Shown here one piece after another: positions 43,228 to 51,480 of a DNA stretch of 64,000 nucleotides. The stretch lies in the NCBI GenBank assembly GCA_000242235.1, contig JH590863.1, positions 186,001-250,000 of the forward strand, written 5' to 3'. The first letter of the stretch is position 1. Every line of letters begins with the position of its first letter. Below the pieces are notes generated by a model. It had not been told where the DNA came from, ran no database searches, and saw only the letters and a list, made by a program, of their open reading frames with translations. This DNA comes from Stomatobaculum longum (GTDB lineage Bacteria > Bacillota > Clostridia > Lachnospirales > Lachnospiraceae). A program made the translations under genes and the position numbers.

Positions 43228-43826
43228 ACGAAGTCATGAATACCATTCTTCACCGCCGTTCCATCCGACGATTCGCGCCGAAGCAGATTGAAGAAACCGC
43301 CTTACAGCAGATATTGCAAGCCGGGCTATATGCCCCGAGCGCAGGCGGACGGCAAGGTGTACTGTTTGCCGTTTGTCAGGATAAAGAGGTAAATGAGCGC
43401 CTCGGCAAGATTAAGCGGGCCAATTCTCATCCCTGTATGGCGACGGAAACGAGCTTTGTTTCCCGTGAGCAGCCGAGTATTGCGGATGACCCCAAGCTGA
43501 CAAATGCTTTTTACGATGCCCCCGCCGTAATCACCATGTTCGCACCGAAGAACTTTCTGTTTTCGGCTGAGGACTGCGCGCTGGCAGCTGAAAATATGAT
43601 GCTGGCGGCAGACACCTTGGGTATCGGTTCCTGCTATATCGGACAGGGATGGACGGCCTTTGACCATCCTTACGGACAGGAAATGTTGCGGCAGTGGAAT
43701 ATACCCACCGATCACTACGCTATTATGCAGCTTCTCTTGGGATATCCGCGTGAGGGTGACAAGCACCCCACCGCAAAGCCTCGAAAAGAGGGGCGAATCA
43801 TCCGGATCGGAGAAGGAAAAGAATGA
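43224..43826 (+). CDS. Nitroreductase family protein
   Basis: FMN-dependent oxidoreductase of 200 residues. The N-terminal ILHRRSIRRFAPKQIEETAL and LYAPSAGGRQGVLF are the FMN-binding motifs; GIGSCYIGQGW and LLLGYPREGDKHPTAKPR are the C-terminal family marks. It overlaps the genes before and after by ATGA. In RiPP operons such enzymes can oxidise residues or supply redox balance; with an HxlR regulator, defence against nitro or quinone compounds is an alternative. Confidence 0.88.
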   Translation: MNEVMNTILHRRSIRRFAPKQIEETALQQILQAGLYAPSAGGRQGVLFAVCQDKEVNERLGKIKRANSHPCMATETSFVSREQPSIADDPKLTNAFYDAPAVITMFAPKNFLFSAEDCALAAENMMLAADTLGIGSCYIGQGWTAFDHPYGQEMLRQWNIPTDHYAIMQLLLGYPREGDKHPTAKPRKEGRIIRIGEGKE

Positions 43827-44692
43827 AAATCGATCCTCGTTTTGAAGTCAATCCGGATAAGTGCATCCGCTGCGGTCGCTGTATCAATGTTTGCGCCGGG
43901 ATGGTTTTGAAAGCGCGGTCAGATGGCGTTCCGGAGATGCAGCCTTTTGAACGGTACGGCTGGCGTGGTTGCTGGCGGTGTCAACATTGTCTTGCTGTTT
44001 GTCCCACCGGTGCTGTTTCTATCTTTGGTAAGAAAGCTGAAGATTCCCTGCCGCCTCCTCCCAAGGAAATGGGGACTTACATGGAGGAGCTGATTGCGAA
44101 CCGCCGCTCCTGCCGCCGCTATCAGAAGAAAAATGTGAATCCTGCCCTCATTACGAGAATGCTCAAGTCCATGGCGGCAGCTCCCACAGGCGGAAATTGC
44201 TGTAGCGTGGAGTATACTGTCATTGACGATAAGGATAGAGTCGAAGAAATCCGTCGTATCGTATATAAAATCATGGAGAAGAATGCCAAACGGCATATTT
44301 ACACGGACAGCTTTGATGATTTTTATTATGCAAAAATGAAGGAATCGGAGCAAAGTATTCGCAAGGATGATATGTTGTTCTGCGGGGCACCGCATCTTTT
44401 TATTGCTCATGCAAAGCAGACCGGAAAATGGGGTGAGGATATGAAAATCAACTGTGATTTGGCAACTGCCTATTTTGAGCTGCTTGCCAATAGCTTTGGC
44501 CTCGGCACCATCATTATGAGTTACCCGGCGGAAGTCATCGAACAGCTGGCCCCCGTGGCGAGAGATATGATGGGAATTCCGGCAGATCATTATATGCGGT
44601 TAATTGTGGGATTTGGGTATCCGGAGATCCCGTATGCCAGAGGTGTACAGAAAGACTGCTCCGGAAGAATCCATAGATATACAGAGAGATGA
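43823..44692 (+). CDS. Ferredoxin-nitroreductase fusion protein
   Basis: A 289-residue protein with two N-terminal 4Fe-4S motifs (CIRCGRCINVCAGMVL and CWRCQHCLAVCPTGAVSI) and a C-terminal nitroreductase domain (LIANRRSCRRYQKKNVNPAL, MAAAPTGGNCCSVEY, YFELLANSFGLGT). Such fusions pass electrons from the clusters to FMN. Overlaps neighbours on both sides by four bases, so it is translated with the nitroreductase and the DUF1848 gene. Confidence 0.88.
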   Translation: MKIDPRFEVNPDKCIRCGRCINVCAGMVLKARSDGVPEMQPFERYGWRGCWRCQHCLAVCPTGAVSIFGKKAEDSLPPPPKEMGTYMEELIANRRSCRRYQKKNVNPALITRMLKSMAAAPTGGNCCSVEYTVIDDKDRVEEIRRIVYKIMEKNAKRHIYTDSFDDFYYAKMKESEQSIRKDDMLFCGAPHLFIAHAKQTGKWGEDMKINCDLATAYFELLANSFGLGTIIMSYPAEVIEQLAPVARDMMGIPADHYMRLIVGFGYPEIPYARGVQKDCSGRIHRYTER

Positions 44693-45608
44693 TCTTAAAC
44701 ACCGGTTGTCGGACGGACATTCCGGCATATTACAGTCGATGGTTCTATAATCGTATCAATGCCGGCTATGTATGCACACGCAATCCCTATCGCCCGAATC
44801 AGGTCTTGAAGTATCGCCTTGATCCGGAGCTTGTGGATATTCTCTGCTTCTGTACCAAAAATCCTGCGCCAATGCTGCCGCGGCTTGCGGAGCTTGACCG
44901 TTTCCGGCAGTTCTGGTTTGTCACGCTGACGCCTTACGGCAAGGAGATCGAACCCAATGTACCGTACAAAAGAACTGTGTCGGAATCCATCCGGCGGAAG
45001 TCGGGACAAAAGCGGTCGCCTGGCGCTACGATCCCATTTTCATCACAGAAAAATACTCCGCAGAGTATCATCTGCAAGCCTTTGAAAAGATGGCCTCCGC
45101 ACTGCAAAACCGGGTGGGCTTCTGTGTTATCAGCTTTCTCGACTTGTATGAAAAGACAAAGCGGAATTTCCCGGCGGCACGGGCAGTGACGGAACAGGAG
45201 CAGAAATACCTTGCCGCACGGTTTGCGGAAATCGGCGCAAAGTACGGTATCCCGATTCGTACCTGCTGTGAGAATGCATCGCTTGCACAATGCGGCGTGG
45301 ATGTTTCCGGCTGCATGACAAAAGCAGTGCTGGAAGCAGCAGCCGACTGTCAGCTGACGGTGCCAAAGAAGAAAAAATCTCCCCGCGCTCAGTGCAGCTG
45401 CCTCTTAGGAGCCGACATCGGAATGTATAACAGCTGTCCGCACGGCTGCATCTACTGTTATGCCAATTACGACCGTAGAACGGTAGAACAGAATGTGAAG
45501 CTGCATGATCCGGCTTCGCCGTTCTTAATCGGCGGTTTCCGCAAAGGGGATAAAATCATAGAAGTTCGGCAGGAGTCGTACATCAATCGGCAAATCTCAT
45601 TGTTCTGA
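44689..45608 (+). pseudogene. DUF1848 protein, frameshifted
   Basis: The first frame gives MILNTGCRTDIPAYYSRWFY to about 44985 and a second frame continues with TKAVAWRYDPIFITEKYSAE, LYEKTKRNFPAARAV and GADIGMYNSCPHGCIYCYAN to 45608. Joined, the parts make a DUF1848 protein of about 305 residues, a radical-SAM-like family with cysteines in CPHGCIYCY. A one-base indel near 44990-45005 separates the frames. It is the last gene of the ACGX operon and overlaps the previous stop by ATGA. Confidence 0.75.
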
Positions 45609-45858
45609 GGGTTGCTCTTATGAAGCGGTCAGAACGGCGCTTGTTTCTGAACCGCTAGCTTTTGAAAGAGAAAACAGAATATCGAGATATGCATATTCCG
45701 GCCTCCTGCAATCGCGCTTGCTTGGAACCGGCGCGCAGATTGATATGGAAACGGTGAGCCGGTTTATGAATCGAAAAACAGGTGAAAAGAAAGAGATCTA
45801 CAATGTTATCAAAGATATGGACAAAGAAAGCTACGCCCGCTTACGCGACGCAAATTAA
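45601..45858 (+). pseudogene. Coding remnant overlapping the sirtuin start, unrecognised
   Basis: A start-less open frame: CSEGCSYEAVRTALVSEPLA then RISRYAYSGLLQSRLLGTGA and EKKEIYNVIKDMDKESYARL ending TAA 45856. It looks like the C-terminal end of a protein whose 5' part was replaced by the DUF1848 gene. It overlaps the first 56 bases of the sirtuin gene in another frame. I do not recognise the family. Confidence 0.35.
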
Positions 45859-46687
45859 GAATTTACAGGCAGCCCTCAGCGAGGCGGATACTGTGGTAAT
45901 CGGTGCCGGAGCAGGACTTTCCGCCTCGGCCGGATTCATTTACAGCGGCGAACGGTTTGAAAAATACTTTTCCGACTTTGCGGCAAAGTATGGTATCAAG
46001 GATATGTATTCCGGCGGCTTTTATCCCTTTGCCACGCCGGAGGAGCATTGGGCGTACTGGAGCCGGTATATCTACATCAACCGCTATATGGATGCCCCGA
46101 AACCGGTCTATGAAACTCTTTTGAACTTGGTTGCCGACAAGGACTATTTCGTGATCACGACCAATGTGGATCACTGCTTTCAGAAAGCTGGCTTTGACAA
46201 AAAGCGGCTGTTCTACACGCAGGGGGATTATGGTCTGTTTCAGTGCAGTGAGCCGTGCTGTCAGGAAACCTTTGAGAACGAAGCGGTCATTCGGGAGATG
46301 ATAGAACGGCAGGACAACATGAAAATCCCGACAGAGCTGCTTCCCGTATGCCCCCACTGTGGGAAACCGCTGACCATGAACCTTCGCAGCGATGATAGAT
46401 TTGCGGAGGACGAGGGATGGCATAGGGCGGCGGAGCGGTATGAGAATTTTCTCCGGACCCGTACAGGCGGAAAAATTCTCTTTCTGGAATTGGGGGTCGG
46501 CTACAACACGCCTGTCATCATCAAGTATCCCTTCCTGCAGATGACAGCGAAAAATCCAAATGCAATCTACATCTGTATCAATCAAGGGCAGGCGGTTTGT
46601 ATGCAGGGGCTTGAAAAGCGGTCTGTCTGTATAGATGCAGATATCGGACAGGTTTTACAGAGCTTGTACGATGTTGCGATTCCATAA
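45803..46687 (+). CDS. Sir2-family protein, SirTM (macrodomain-linked) type
   Basis: A 294-residue sirtuin. NAD-binding motif VVIGAGAGLSASAGF is at about residue 32, and the catalytic region reads VITTNVDHCFQKAGF with TNVD in place of the TQNID of deacetylases. A zinc-type CPHCGKPLTMNL is present with an earlier Cys pair (CSEPCC). TNVD is typical of SirTM proteins, which transfer ADP-ribose to a lipoyl carrier protein and are usually encoded with a macrodomain hydrolase, GcvH-L and LplA2. None of these partners is adjacent; the macrodomain gene at 2392 is far away. Start at ATG 45803. Confidence 0.8.
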   Translation: MLSKIWTKKATPAYATQIKNLQAALSEADTVVIGAGAGLSASAGFIYSGERFEKYFSDFAAKYGIKDMYSGGFYPFATPEEHWAYWSRYIYINRYMDAPKPVYETLLNLVADKDYFVITTNVDHCFQKAGFDKKRLFYTQGDYGLFQCSEPCCQETFENEAVIREMIERQDNMKIPTELLPVCPHCGKPLTMNLRSDDRFAEDEGWHRAAERYENFLRTRTGGKILFLELGVGYNTPVIIKYPFLQMTAKNPNAIYICINQGQAVCMQGLEKRSVCIDADIGQVLQSLYDVAIP

Positions 46688-46736
46688 AAAAGCAGTTCTA
46701 CCATGCGCGTATTGTGTGATAGAACTGCTTTCTTTT
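46686..46736. terminator. Terminator after the sirtuin gene
   Basis: Stem AGCAGTTCTA / TAGAACTGCT with flanking A6 and T-rich tracts, overlapping the sirtuin stop codon. Confidence 0.85.
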
Positions 46737-46809
46737 GCATTTTCAGATCAGGCAATGCAAGCTGCCTTTTGTAGTTTGTATATGCACCTGCGAGGGAAAT
46801 GAGGGATTG

Positions 46810-47175
46810 CAAAGGGAATATTCCTTTTGTCGCTGGATTTCCAATAGGGGCGCGAGCATCCCTGTTGGCACACGATTTTCCGTAGGAAAGTCTAGTGTGT
46901 TATACCTTTATGAAGCAGACCGAATACGGAAATGGAGAGTGCCCCATCGAAGCACGATCCATTCCTATATTTTGCGCGATAAGGCCGGAGAGAGTGAATC
47001 GTGCTCGCACGAGTGCACATTCGACGGCCAACGTACATCGAAGCGGCTTTGCCGCGAGATGTGCGAAAGGTTGCTTCCCTGGAAGGAGCATTCCTGAGCA
47101 GAGAAAAGGTACAGGCGATGTGACGAATGTCACGGAACCTGTACCGTCACGGGCTGCGGAATAGAGGTATATCAA
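46810..47175. other. Structured intergenic element, copy 1
   Basis: No gene fits this stretch, but it folds into several hairpins: AGGGgcgcgagcatCCCT, GATTTTCCgtaGGAAAGTC (about 46872-46890), GGAAATGGA/TCCATTCC around a GTGCCCC loop, a TTGCTTCC/GGAAGG hairpin and GTACAGGcgatGTGAC/GTCACggaaCCTGTAC (about 47108-47144), followed by ATAGAGGTATA. A diverged copy at 54120-54372 keeps the same order of stems with different paired bases and the same single-stranded words. It begins 18 bp beyond the end of a minus-strand sigma-factor gene. Strand of transcription is not clear. Confidence 0.55.
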
Positions 47176-47193
47176 AAATGAAGTGGCACATTA

Positions 47194-47775
47194 TCACCCG
47201 GGGAGGGCACGACGGACATTGCCCAGAGCAGTTCTTTCTGTACTTCTGGCACGGCTCAGGCTGAGATGAAAATGCGCTGTTGTTTCACTTTGGTCATGAT
47301 GCTCATAATCGAGAAAACCGAAGCGATAATGAAGATATGTGCGCTCACGATCGGAGATTGTTTCAAGGGCATTTCTGACTTCTGTAATGGTCTCTTTTCT
47401 GATGAAAAGCTGTTCTGGATTTTTTGTGTAATCGTCCGGAATGATGTCTGCATAAGTTATATTTGCTTCTGCATCGAGCCCGGGTGGCGGGGCATCAAAA
47501 CTGAAAATACTGAATCCATCATCGCATTTTCTGCAATTGTCTGTGCATAGGTTCAGGAACCGGTTTCCGGTATCCGCGTCATATGTCTTGACGGCACGAA
47601 GCACTCCGATCATGGCGTCCTGCACCAGATCATCTTTTTCGAGCATGATGCCGGAATGACGCTTTTTGATTTTTGCGGCAGTGATCCGGATGGACGGCAG
47701 AATGTTTTCGATCAGAGCAGATTCAGCGACTTTATCTCCCTCCCGGACGAGTGAACAGAGCTGCTCATTCGTCAT
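47194..47775 (-). CDS. Sigma-70-like regulator, probably degenerate
   Basis: A 193-residue protein resembling a small sigma-70 factor. Region 2 is suggested by LEKDDLVQDAMIGVLRAVKT and TGNRFLNLC; region 4 by ALETISDRERTYLHYRFGFL and the helix-turn-helix AHFHLSLSRARSTERTALGN. The stretch between them is shorter than in relatives, with an odd Cys-rich CTDNCRKCDD, so the -10 recognition part may be damaged. The start overlaps the end of the upstream pseudogene. A fragment of a second copy of this gene's 3' end lies at 54390-54478. Confidence 0.6.
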   Translation of the reverse strand: MTNEQLCSLVREGDKVAESALIENILPSIRITAAKIKKRHSGIMLEKDDLVQDAMIGVLRAVKTYDADTGNRFLNLCTDNCRKCDDGFSIFSFDAPPPGLDAEANITYADIIPDDYTKNPEQLFIRKETITEVRNALETISDRERTYLHYRFGFLDYEHHDQSETTAHFHLSLSRARSTERTALGNVRRALPG

Positions 47776-48463
47776 GGATTGCTTCCCTCATTTCATCAAG
47801 TACCTTTTTGTATGCGTAACCGATACAATGCAGAGTATCTTCGGAAATATCCGCAATCGAAATCGCACGCATGACGGCTGTTGTCAGTCCTTCTGCTGTT
47901 ATTTTTCTGAGATCGAGAGAATCCTGTCCTTTTGAAAGTTCTTCACGCAGACACTGCAGCACTTCTGCAGTGACTGCATTACTATCCGCAGCAATAGCCT
48001 CTCCCTGCAATTTGATATCTTTGACAATTAACATAAAAAGATTCTGGATGGCGCTTGTATCTGCATTGATTACCGGCATGCGGATGTCGCTGAGATCAGA
48101 TGCGAGCTGAGTGGCAGCGTCAGCACTGTCCGGAACACATTCGGCCTGTTCCAGAAGCAGGGAATTGGTGAAAGTGAGCTGCTGGTTCATAGCGGCGATG
48201 CCGGATTTTACAATTTCGTTTTGATAGCGTGCCAGCAAAGAAAGCCAGGAGCTGCGGGAAACGAGGATTCTCCAGCAGCAGATTTAGCACACGGGAATCC
48301 AGTTTTCCGGTGTAAAGAAGTTTTGCCGTTTCTGCTGATAACCCCAGCTCCTCAATATCATAAGACCGATGATTTCTGCGAGATCGGCTTGTGTAGTGTT
48401 ATTGCCTTTGATCAGATCCTGGATGCGTTGCCGCGTATCACCGGGAAGCCATGCATTAGCCAT
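47765..48463 (-). pseudogene. Helix-turn-helix regulator, deleted and frameshifted
   Basis: Begins at 48463 with MANAWLPGDTRQRIQDLIKG and TQADLAEIIGL, the first half of an XRE-type helix-turn-helix, then jumps in another frame to YDIEELGLSAETAKLLYTGK and LLLENPRFPQLLAFF, and again to RYQNEIVKSGIAAMNQQLTF, ending DEMREAIHDE at 47765. The rest of the DNA-binding domain is missing, so a deletion and at least two frame changes have broken the gene. It overlaps the sigma-like gene by 11 bases, showing they were an operon. Confidence 0.65.
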
Positions 48464-48503
48464 CTGCGTCTCTTTCCTGCGAATTCTTGCGGTTTGATAA
48501 TAT

Positions 48504-48929
48504 TTATCCTTCCTGATCTTTCAAGATAATATCAAGCATCTGTCTTGGAGTGACAATAAAGGGGGCTGTAGGAAAATGACGGATATTGCCGGTAACGAGA
48601 TAGGCATCCTCGTCTTTACGCTCTTCCATAACGACTTCATAGAAAACCCTGTCTTTGGGATCAGGAAGATCAATATCAATCGCCTCACTATCGATATACA
48701 GGCCGCGCTGATGGAAAGTATCGATGATGTCATTCACGATATCCTCAGTAAGATGAAACTTAGGCCTTAATAGCACTTTTCTATACTCAGCTTCAATATC
48801 TTCGTTCAATACAGGGGTGATAGGTCCGTCAAAGGCAAGTTCGATTATGCTGCCCGGGACAGATTTCTGCTTTAAGACTGCAGAAACAAGAACATTGGTG
48901 TCAATAACCGCAAAATATTTCACGGGCAT
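48504..48929 (-). CDS. PIN-domain toxin
   Basis: A 141-residue PIN-fold ribonuclease, probably the toxin of a toxin-antitoxin pair. Acidic active-site residues are in AVIDTNVLVSA, LNEDIEAEYRKVL, PDPKDRVFYEVV and DAYLVTGNIRHFP. Start at 48929 directly abuts the antitoxin stop. A second reading in another frame of this region was rejected. Confidence 0.85.
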   Translation of the reverse strand: MPVKYFAVIDTNVLVSAVLKQKSVPGSIIELAFDGPITPVLNEDIEAEYRKVLLRPKFHLTEDIVNDIIDTFHQRGLYIDSEAIDIDLPDPKDRVFYEVVMEERKDEDAYLVTGNIRHFPTAPFIVTPRQMLDIILKDQEG

Positions 48930-49208
48930 TTACTTCCTCGCTTCTGTAATCTCAGCATTGATTTCTTCCAGAGTCATATCAGAGATTCCATATTCCTCTG
49001 CAATACGGTTGGCGCGATTTAATGCACGAATGCTGGGATTGGGTTCAGGATCCAGCTTCATGCTGAAGGGAATTCCATTTTCCTGATTCAATCTTGATAC
49101 ACACATCCTGAGATATGACGGCAGGGAGAGTCCCAACCTGTCAAGAATTTGAACGGCCTTTATTTTTTCGGTATCCTCTGTTCTGAACTGAACCAATGAA
49201 CTTGCCAT
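48930..49208 (-). CDS. RelB/DinJ-like antitoxin
   Basis: A 92-residue protein with a ribbon-helix-helix start (SSLVQFRTEDTEKIKAVQIL, then DRLGLSLPSYLRMCVSRLN) and an acidic tail ending LEEINAEITEARK. It is the likely antitoxin of the adjacent PIN protein, binding both toxin and its own promoter. Start at 49208 has GGAGGTAATAG. The upstream region contains palindromic GATTGCAATC that may be its operator. Confidence 0.8.
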   Translation of the reverse strand: MASSLVQFRTEDTEKIKAVQILDRLGLSLPSYLRMCVSRLNQENGIPFSMKLDPEPNPSIRALNRANRIAEEYGISDMTLEEINAEITEARK

Positions 49209-49499
49209 CTCTATTACCTCCAATCACTGTAAGCGTGTCGATATTGTTTATATTCAGCATAGCACATAAAGTAAACGATTGCAATCGTACGACTACAAAT
49301 GTATTAATCGGATGGTTTTGTGTTAAAAGCTTACTGTATAATCTGTCCCCCAAAACCGACTCTCTTGCAAATTTGCAATATTTCTCTCGACCATCTCTTC
49401 CAAATCCCAATTTCGCCCAATTTTTCATGTCTAGCCGATTTTCTCCGTATAAGACATCAGGATCAGAAATCCAGAAACAAACAAAGGAGGAACTCGATT

Positions 49500-49985
49500 A
49501 TGGACCTGTTTGAAACTGTAAAAGCGAACGTGAGCGTTCCGGATGCTGCAAAGAGGTATGGCATTGTGGCGAACCGGCATGGGATGGCTAGGTGCCTCTT
49601 TCACGATGATCGGATCCCCGGTCTGAAGCTAAATCAGGATTATTATTACTGCTTCGGTTGTGGTGTTCACGGCGAGACGGTGTGTCTTTTGTCCAAATTT
49701 TCTGAAGCGAAGTCTCACATCAGTGTGAAGGTCGAAATGGATGAAATGGATCTGACGGCGGCGGAGAGTAAAGCGACCTACGCAGAGATTCGGAACTGGG
49801 TGCGGGAAAACTATGGATTCCGTGTAACAAACCTGAATATAGCATAGGTAAAGCGGAAGCATGGGATCATCGAGAGGGAGAACCACAACAAGCCGAAGTC
49901 CGAGGACAGCAGGCATCCGAGATGCCCGGAAGAGAAAGAAAAGGCGATTGAAGAGGCTCTGAAGCATTTTCAGATGATTGAATAA
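49500..49985 (+). pseudogene. CHC2 zinc-finger gene fused to an RlmD-like C-terminal tail
   Basis: Starts properly (AAAGGAGGAACTCG, ATG 49500) as a CHC2 primase-type zinc-finger protein: MDLFETVKANVSVPDAAKRY, CLFHDDRIPG and YYYCFGCGVHG. It then switches at 49668-49690 into HGETVCLLSKFSEAKSHISV and on to EIRNWVRENYGFRVTNLNIA, the C-terminal extension carried by many Lachnospiraceae RlmD proteins. After an in-frame TAG at 49845 the same extension continues (VKRKHGIIERENHNKPKSED to EALKHFQMIE) to 49985. The switch point carries the same GAGACGGT core as the rlmD end, so this is an integration junction rather than a real fused protein. Confidence 0.75.
49668..49690. repeat. Attachment-like core, copy B
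   Basis: CACGGCGAGACGGTGTGTCT corresponds to CATGTGGAGACGGTATGTTT of copies A and C, sharing the GAGACGG core and the following TGT word. It marks the fusion point between the CHC2 gene and the RlmD-like tail. Confidence 0.6.
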
Positions 49986-50140
49986 GACGATTACTTAAAC
50001 AGTGATAATTTTGCAGCTGATGGAATTTCTCGTTTCTGTCAGCTGTTTTTTCGTTGCGAATTTATTTGAAAGCATTACAATTAACATGACATACAGTTGT
50101 CGTGTTTGGCGCGATATGATATATACGGAGCGTGAGCAGA

Positions 50141-51061
50141 ATGAAGATAGACAGGTTGATCGGAATACTGTCGGTGCTGTTACAGGAAGAGAAAACTACG
50201 GCACCGGAGCTGGCAGAACGGTTTGAGGTTTCAAAGAGAACAATAAATCGTGATATCGAAGATCTTTGCAAGGCTGGCATTCCTATCCGTACAGCACAAG
50301 GAACCGGTGGCGGCATCAGCATTATGGACGGATACCGGATGGACAGAACAATCCTGACATCAAAGGATATGCAGATGATTCTTGCTGGGCTGCGTAGTCT
50401 GGATAGCGTAAGCGGAAGCAGTTATTACAGACAGCTGATGGAAAAGATTCAGGCGAGATCCTCTGCGTTTATCGTCGGCAGGGATTCCCTTCTGATAGAT
50501 CTGTCATCGTGGTACCGGGATTCGCTTGCTCCTAAGATAGAGGCCATACAGGATGCGATCGGAGACAGGCATTTGATCAAGTTCCGGTATTATGCCCCCT
50601 CAGGTGAAAGTGAGCGGACGCTTGAACCATATTATCTGGTGTTCCGATGGTCGAGTTGGTATCTGTGGGGCTGGTGCCTGAAAAGGAAGGATTTCAGGCT
50701 ATTCAAGCTGAACCGCATGGATAACGTCCGCGGAACAGACGAGGTGTTTGAATGCAGAGAGGCATCAGTACCGGATCTTTCCAACGAGAAAATCTTTCCG
50801 GGAGAGATAAAGGTTAAAGCATTGTTTGAAGCAGATCAGAAATGGAGGCTGGTAGAAGAGTTTGGCCCTTCAAGCTTTACACAGAACAATGATGGCAGGC
50901 TTCTCTTTATAGCGGATTATTCAGACATCGAGAATTTGGTTACGTGGATTATGACTTTCGGAGATAAAGCTGAGTTGCTTGAACCGGTGGAGGCAAGAGA
51001 AAAGATAGCAAGTATGGTGCAGAAAATGACAAAAATCTACAAGGAGGACGCGGCGTTATGA
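50141..51061 (+). CDS. YafY-type WYL-domain transcriptional regulator
   Basis: A 306-residue regulator with an N-terminal winged helix (RLIGILSVLLQEEKTTAPEL, FEVSKRTINRDIEDLCKAG, GTGGGISIMDGY) and a WYL ligand-sensing domain (IKFRYYAPSGESERTLEPYY, FRWSSWYLWGWCLKRKDFRL). Start ATG 50141 has CGGAGCG upstream. It overlaps the VOC gene by ATGA and heads a run of small stress or resistance-like genes to 54102, which it may control. Confidence 0.9.
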   Translation: MKIDRLIGILSVLLQEEKTTAPELAERFEVSKRTINRDIEDLCKAGIPIRTAQGTGGGISIMDGYRMDRTILTSKDMQMILAGLRSLDSVSGSSYYRQLMEKIQARSSAFIVGRDSLLIDLSSWYRDSLAPKIEAIQDAIGDRHLIKFRYYAPSGESERTLEPYYLVFRWSSWYLWGWCLKRKDFRLFKLNRMDNVRGTDEVFECREASVPDLSNEKIFPGEIKVKALFEADQKWRLVEEFGPSSFTQNNDGRLLFIADYSDIENLVTWIMTFGDKAELLEPVEAREKIASMVQKMTKIYKEDAAL

Positions 51062-51474
51062 GATTAGACGGTTTTGGACTATTGGTTGAGGATATGGCGA
51101 AGATGATTCGCTTCTATAGGGATGTGCTTGGATTTGAATGCAAGGAAGCAGAGGATACTTCCAATGTGTATCTTGTGAAGGATGGGACTTTGTTCCTTCT
51201 GTATGGACGCAAGGACTTTGAGAAAATGACAAATCGAAGATATGAGTATATCAAGGGGCTGAATGGTCATTCCGAGATTGCTCTGTATGTAGATACCTTT
51301 GAAGAAGTGGATGTTGCGTTCAAAAATGCGGTAGAGAACGGGGCAACACCGGTATTAGAACCTGAATTGGAACCATGGGGACAGAGAACCTGCTATATTG
51401 CTGATCCGGAAGGGAATCTTATCGAGATCGGTTCCTGGAATAAGCCTTTTGAAGAGAAGGATGCAGGGAGGTAG
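51058..51474 (+). CDS. VOC (glyoxalase/dioxygenase superfamily) protein
   Basis: A 138-residue single VOC unit: FGLLVEDMAKMIRFYRDVLG at the start, LYVDTFEEVDVAFKNAVENG in the middle and CYIADPEGNLIEIGSW at the end, with candidate metal Glu in the last motif. Such proteins include glyoxalase I and bleomycin or fosfomycin resistance proteins; the substrate is not readable. Coupled to the WYL regulator upstream by ATGA. Confidence 0.85.
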   Translation: MRLDGFGLLVEDMAKMIRFYRDVLGFECKEAEDTSNVYLVKDGTLFLLYGRKDFEKMTNRRYEYIKGLNGHSEIALYVDTFEEVDVAFKNAVENGATPVLEPELEPWGQRTCYIADPEGNLIEIGSWNKPFEEKDAGR

Positions 51475-51480
51475 AACAAG

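Noticed and set aside
45658-45858. Reading the remnant before the sirtuin as the SirTM-linked macrodomain C-terminus
   Set aside because: No macrodomain signature can be recognised in it, so the family is left unassigned.
46741-47190. Group II intron or T-box interpretation of the structured element
   Set aside because: No domain V-like catalytic hairpin, no intron-encoded reverse transcriptase and no T-box antiterminator sequence are visible.
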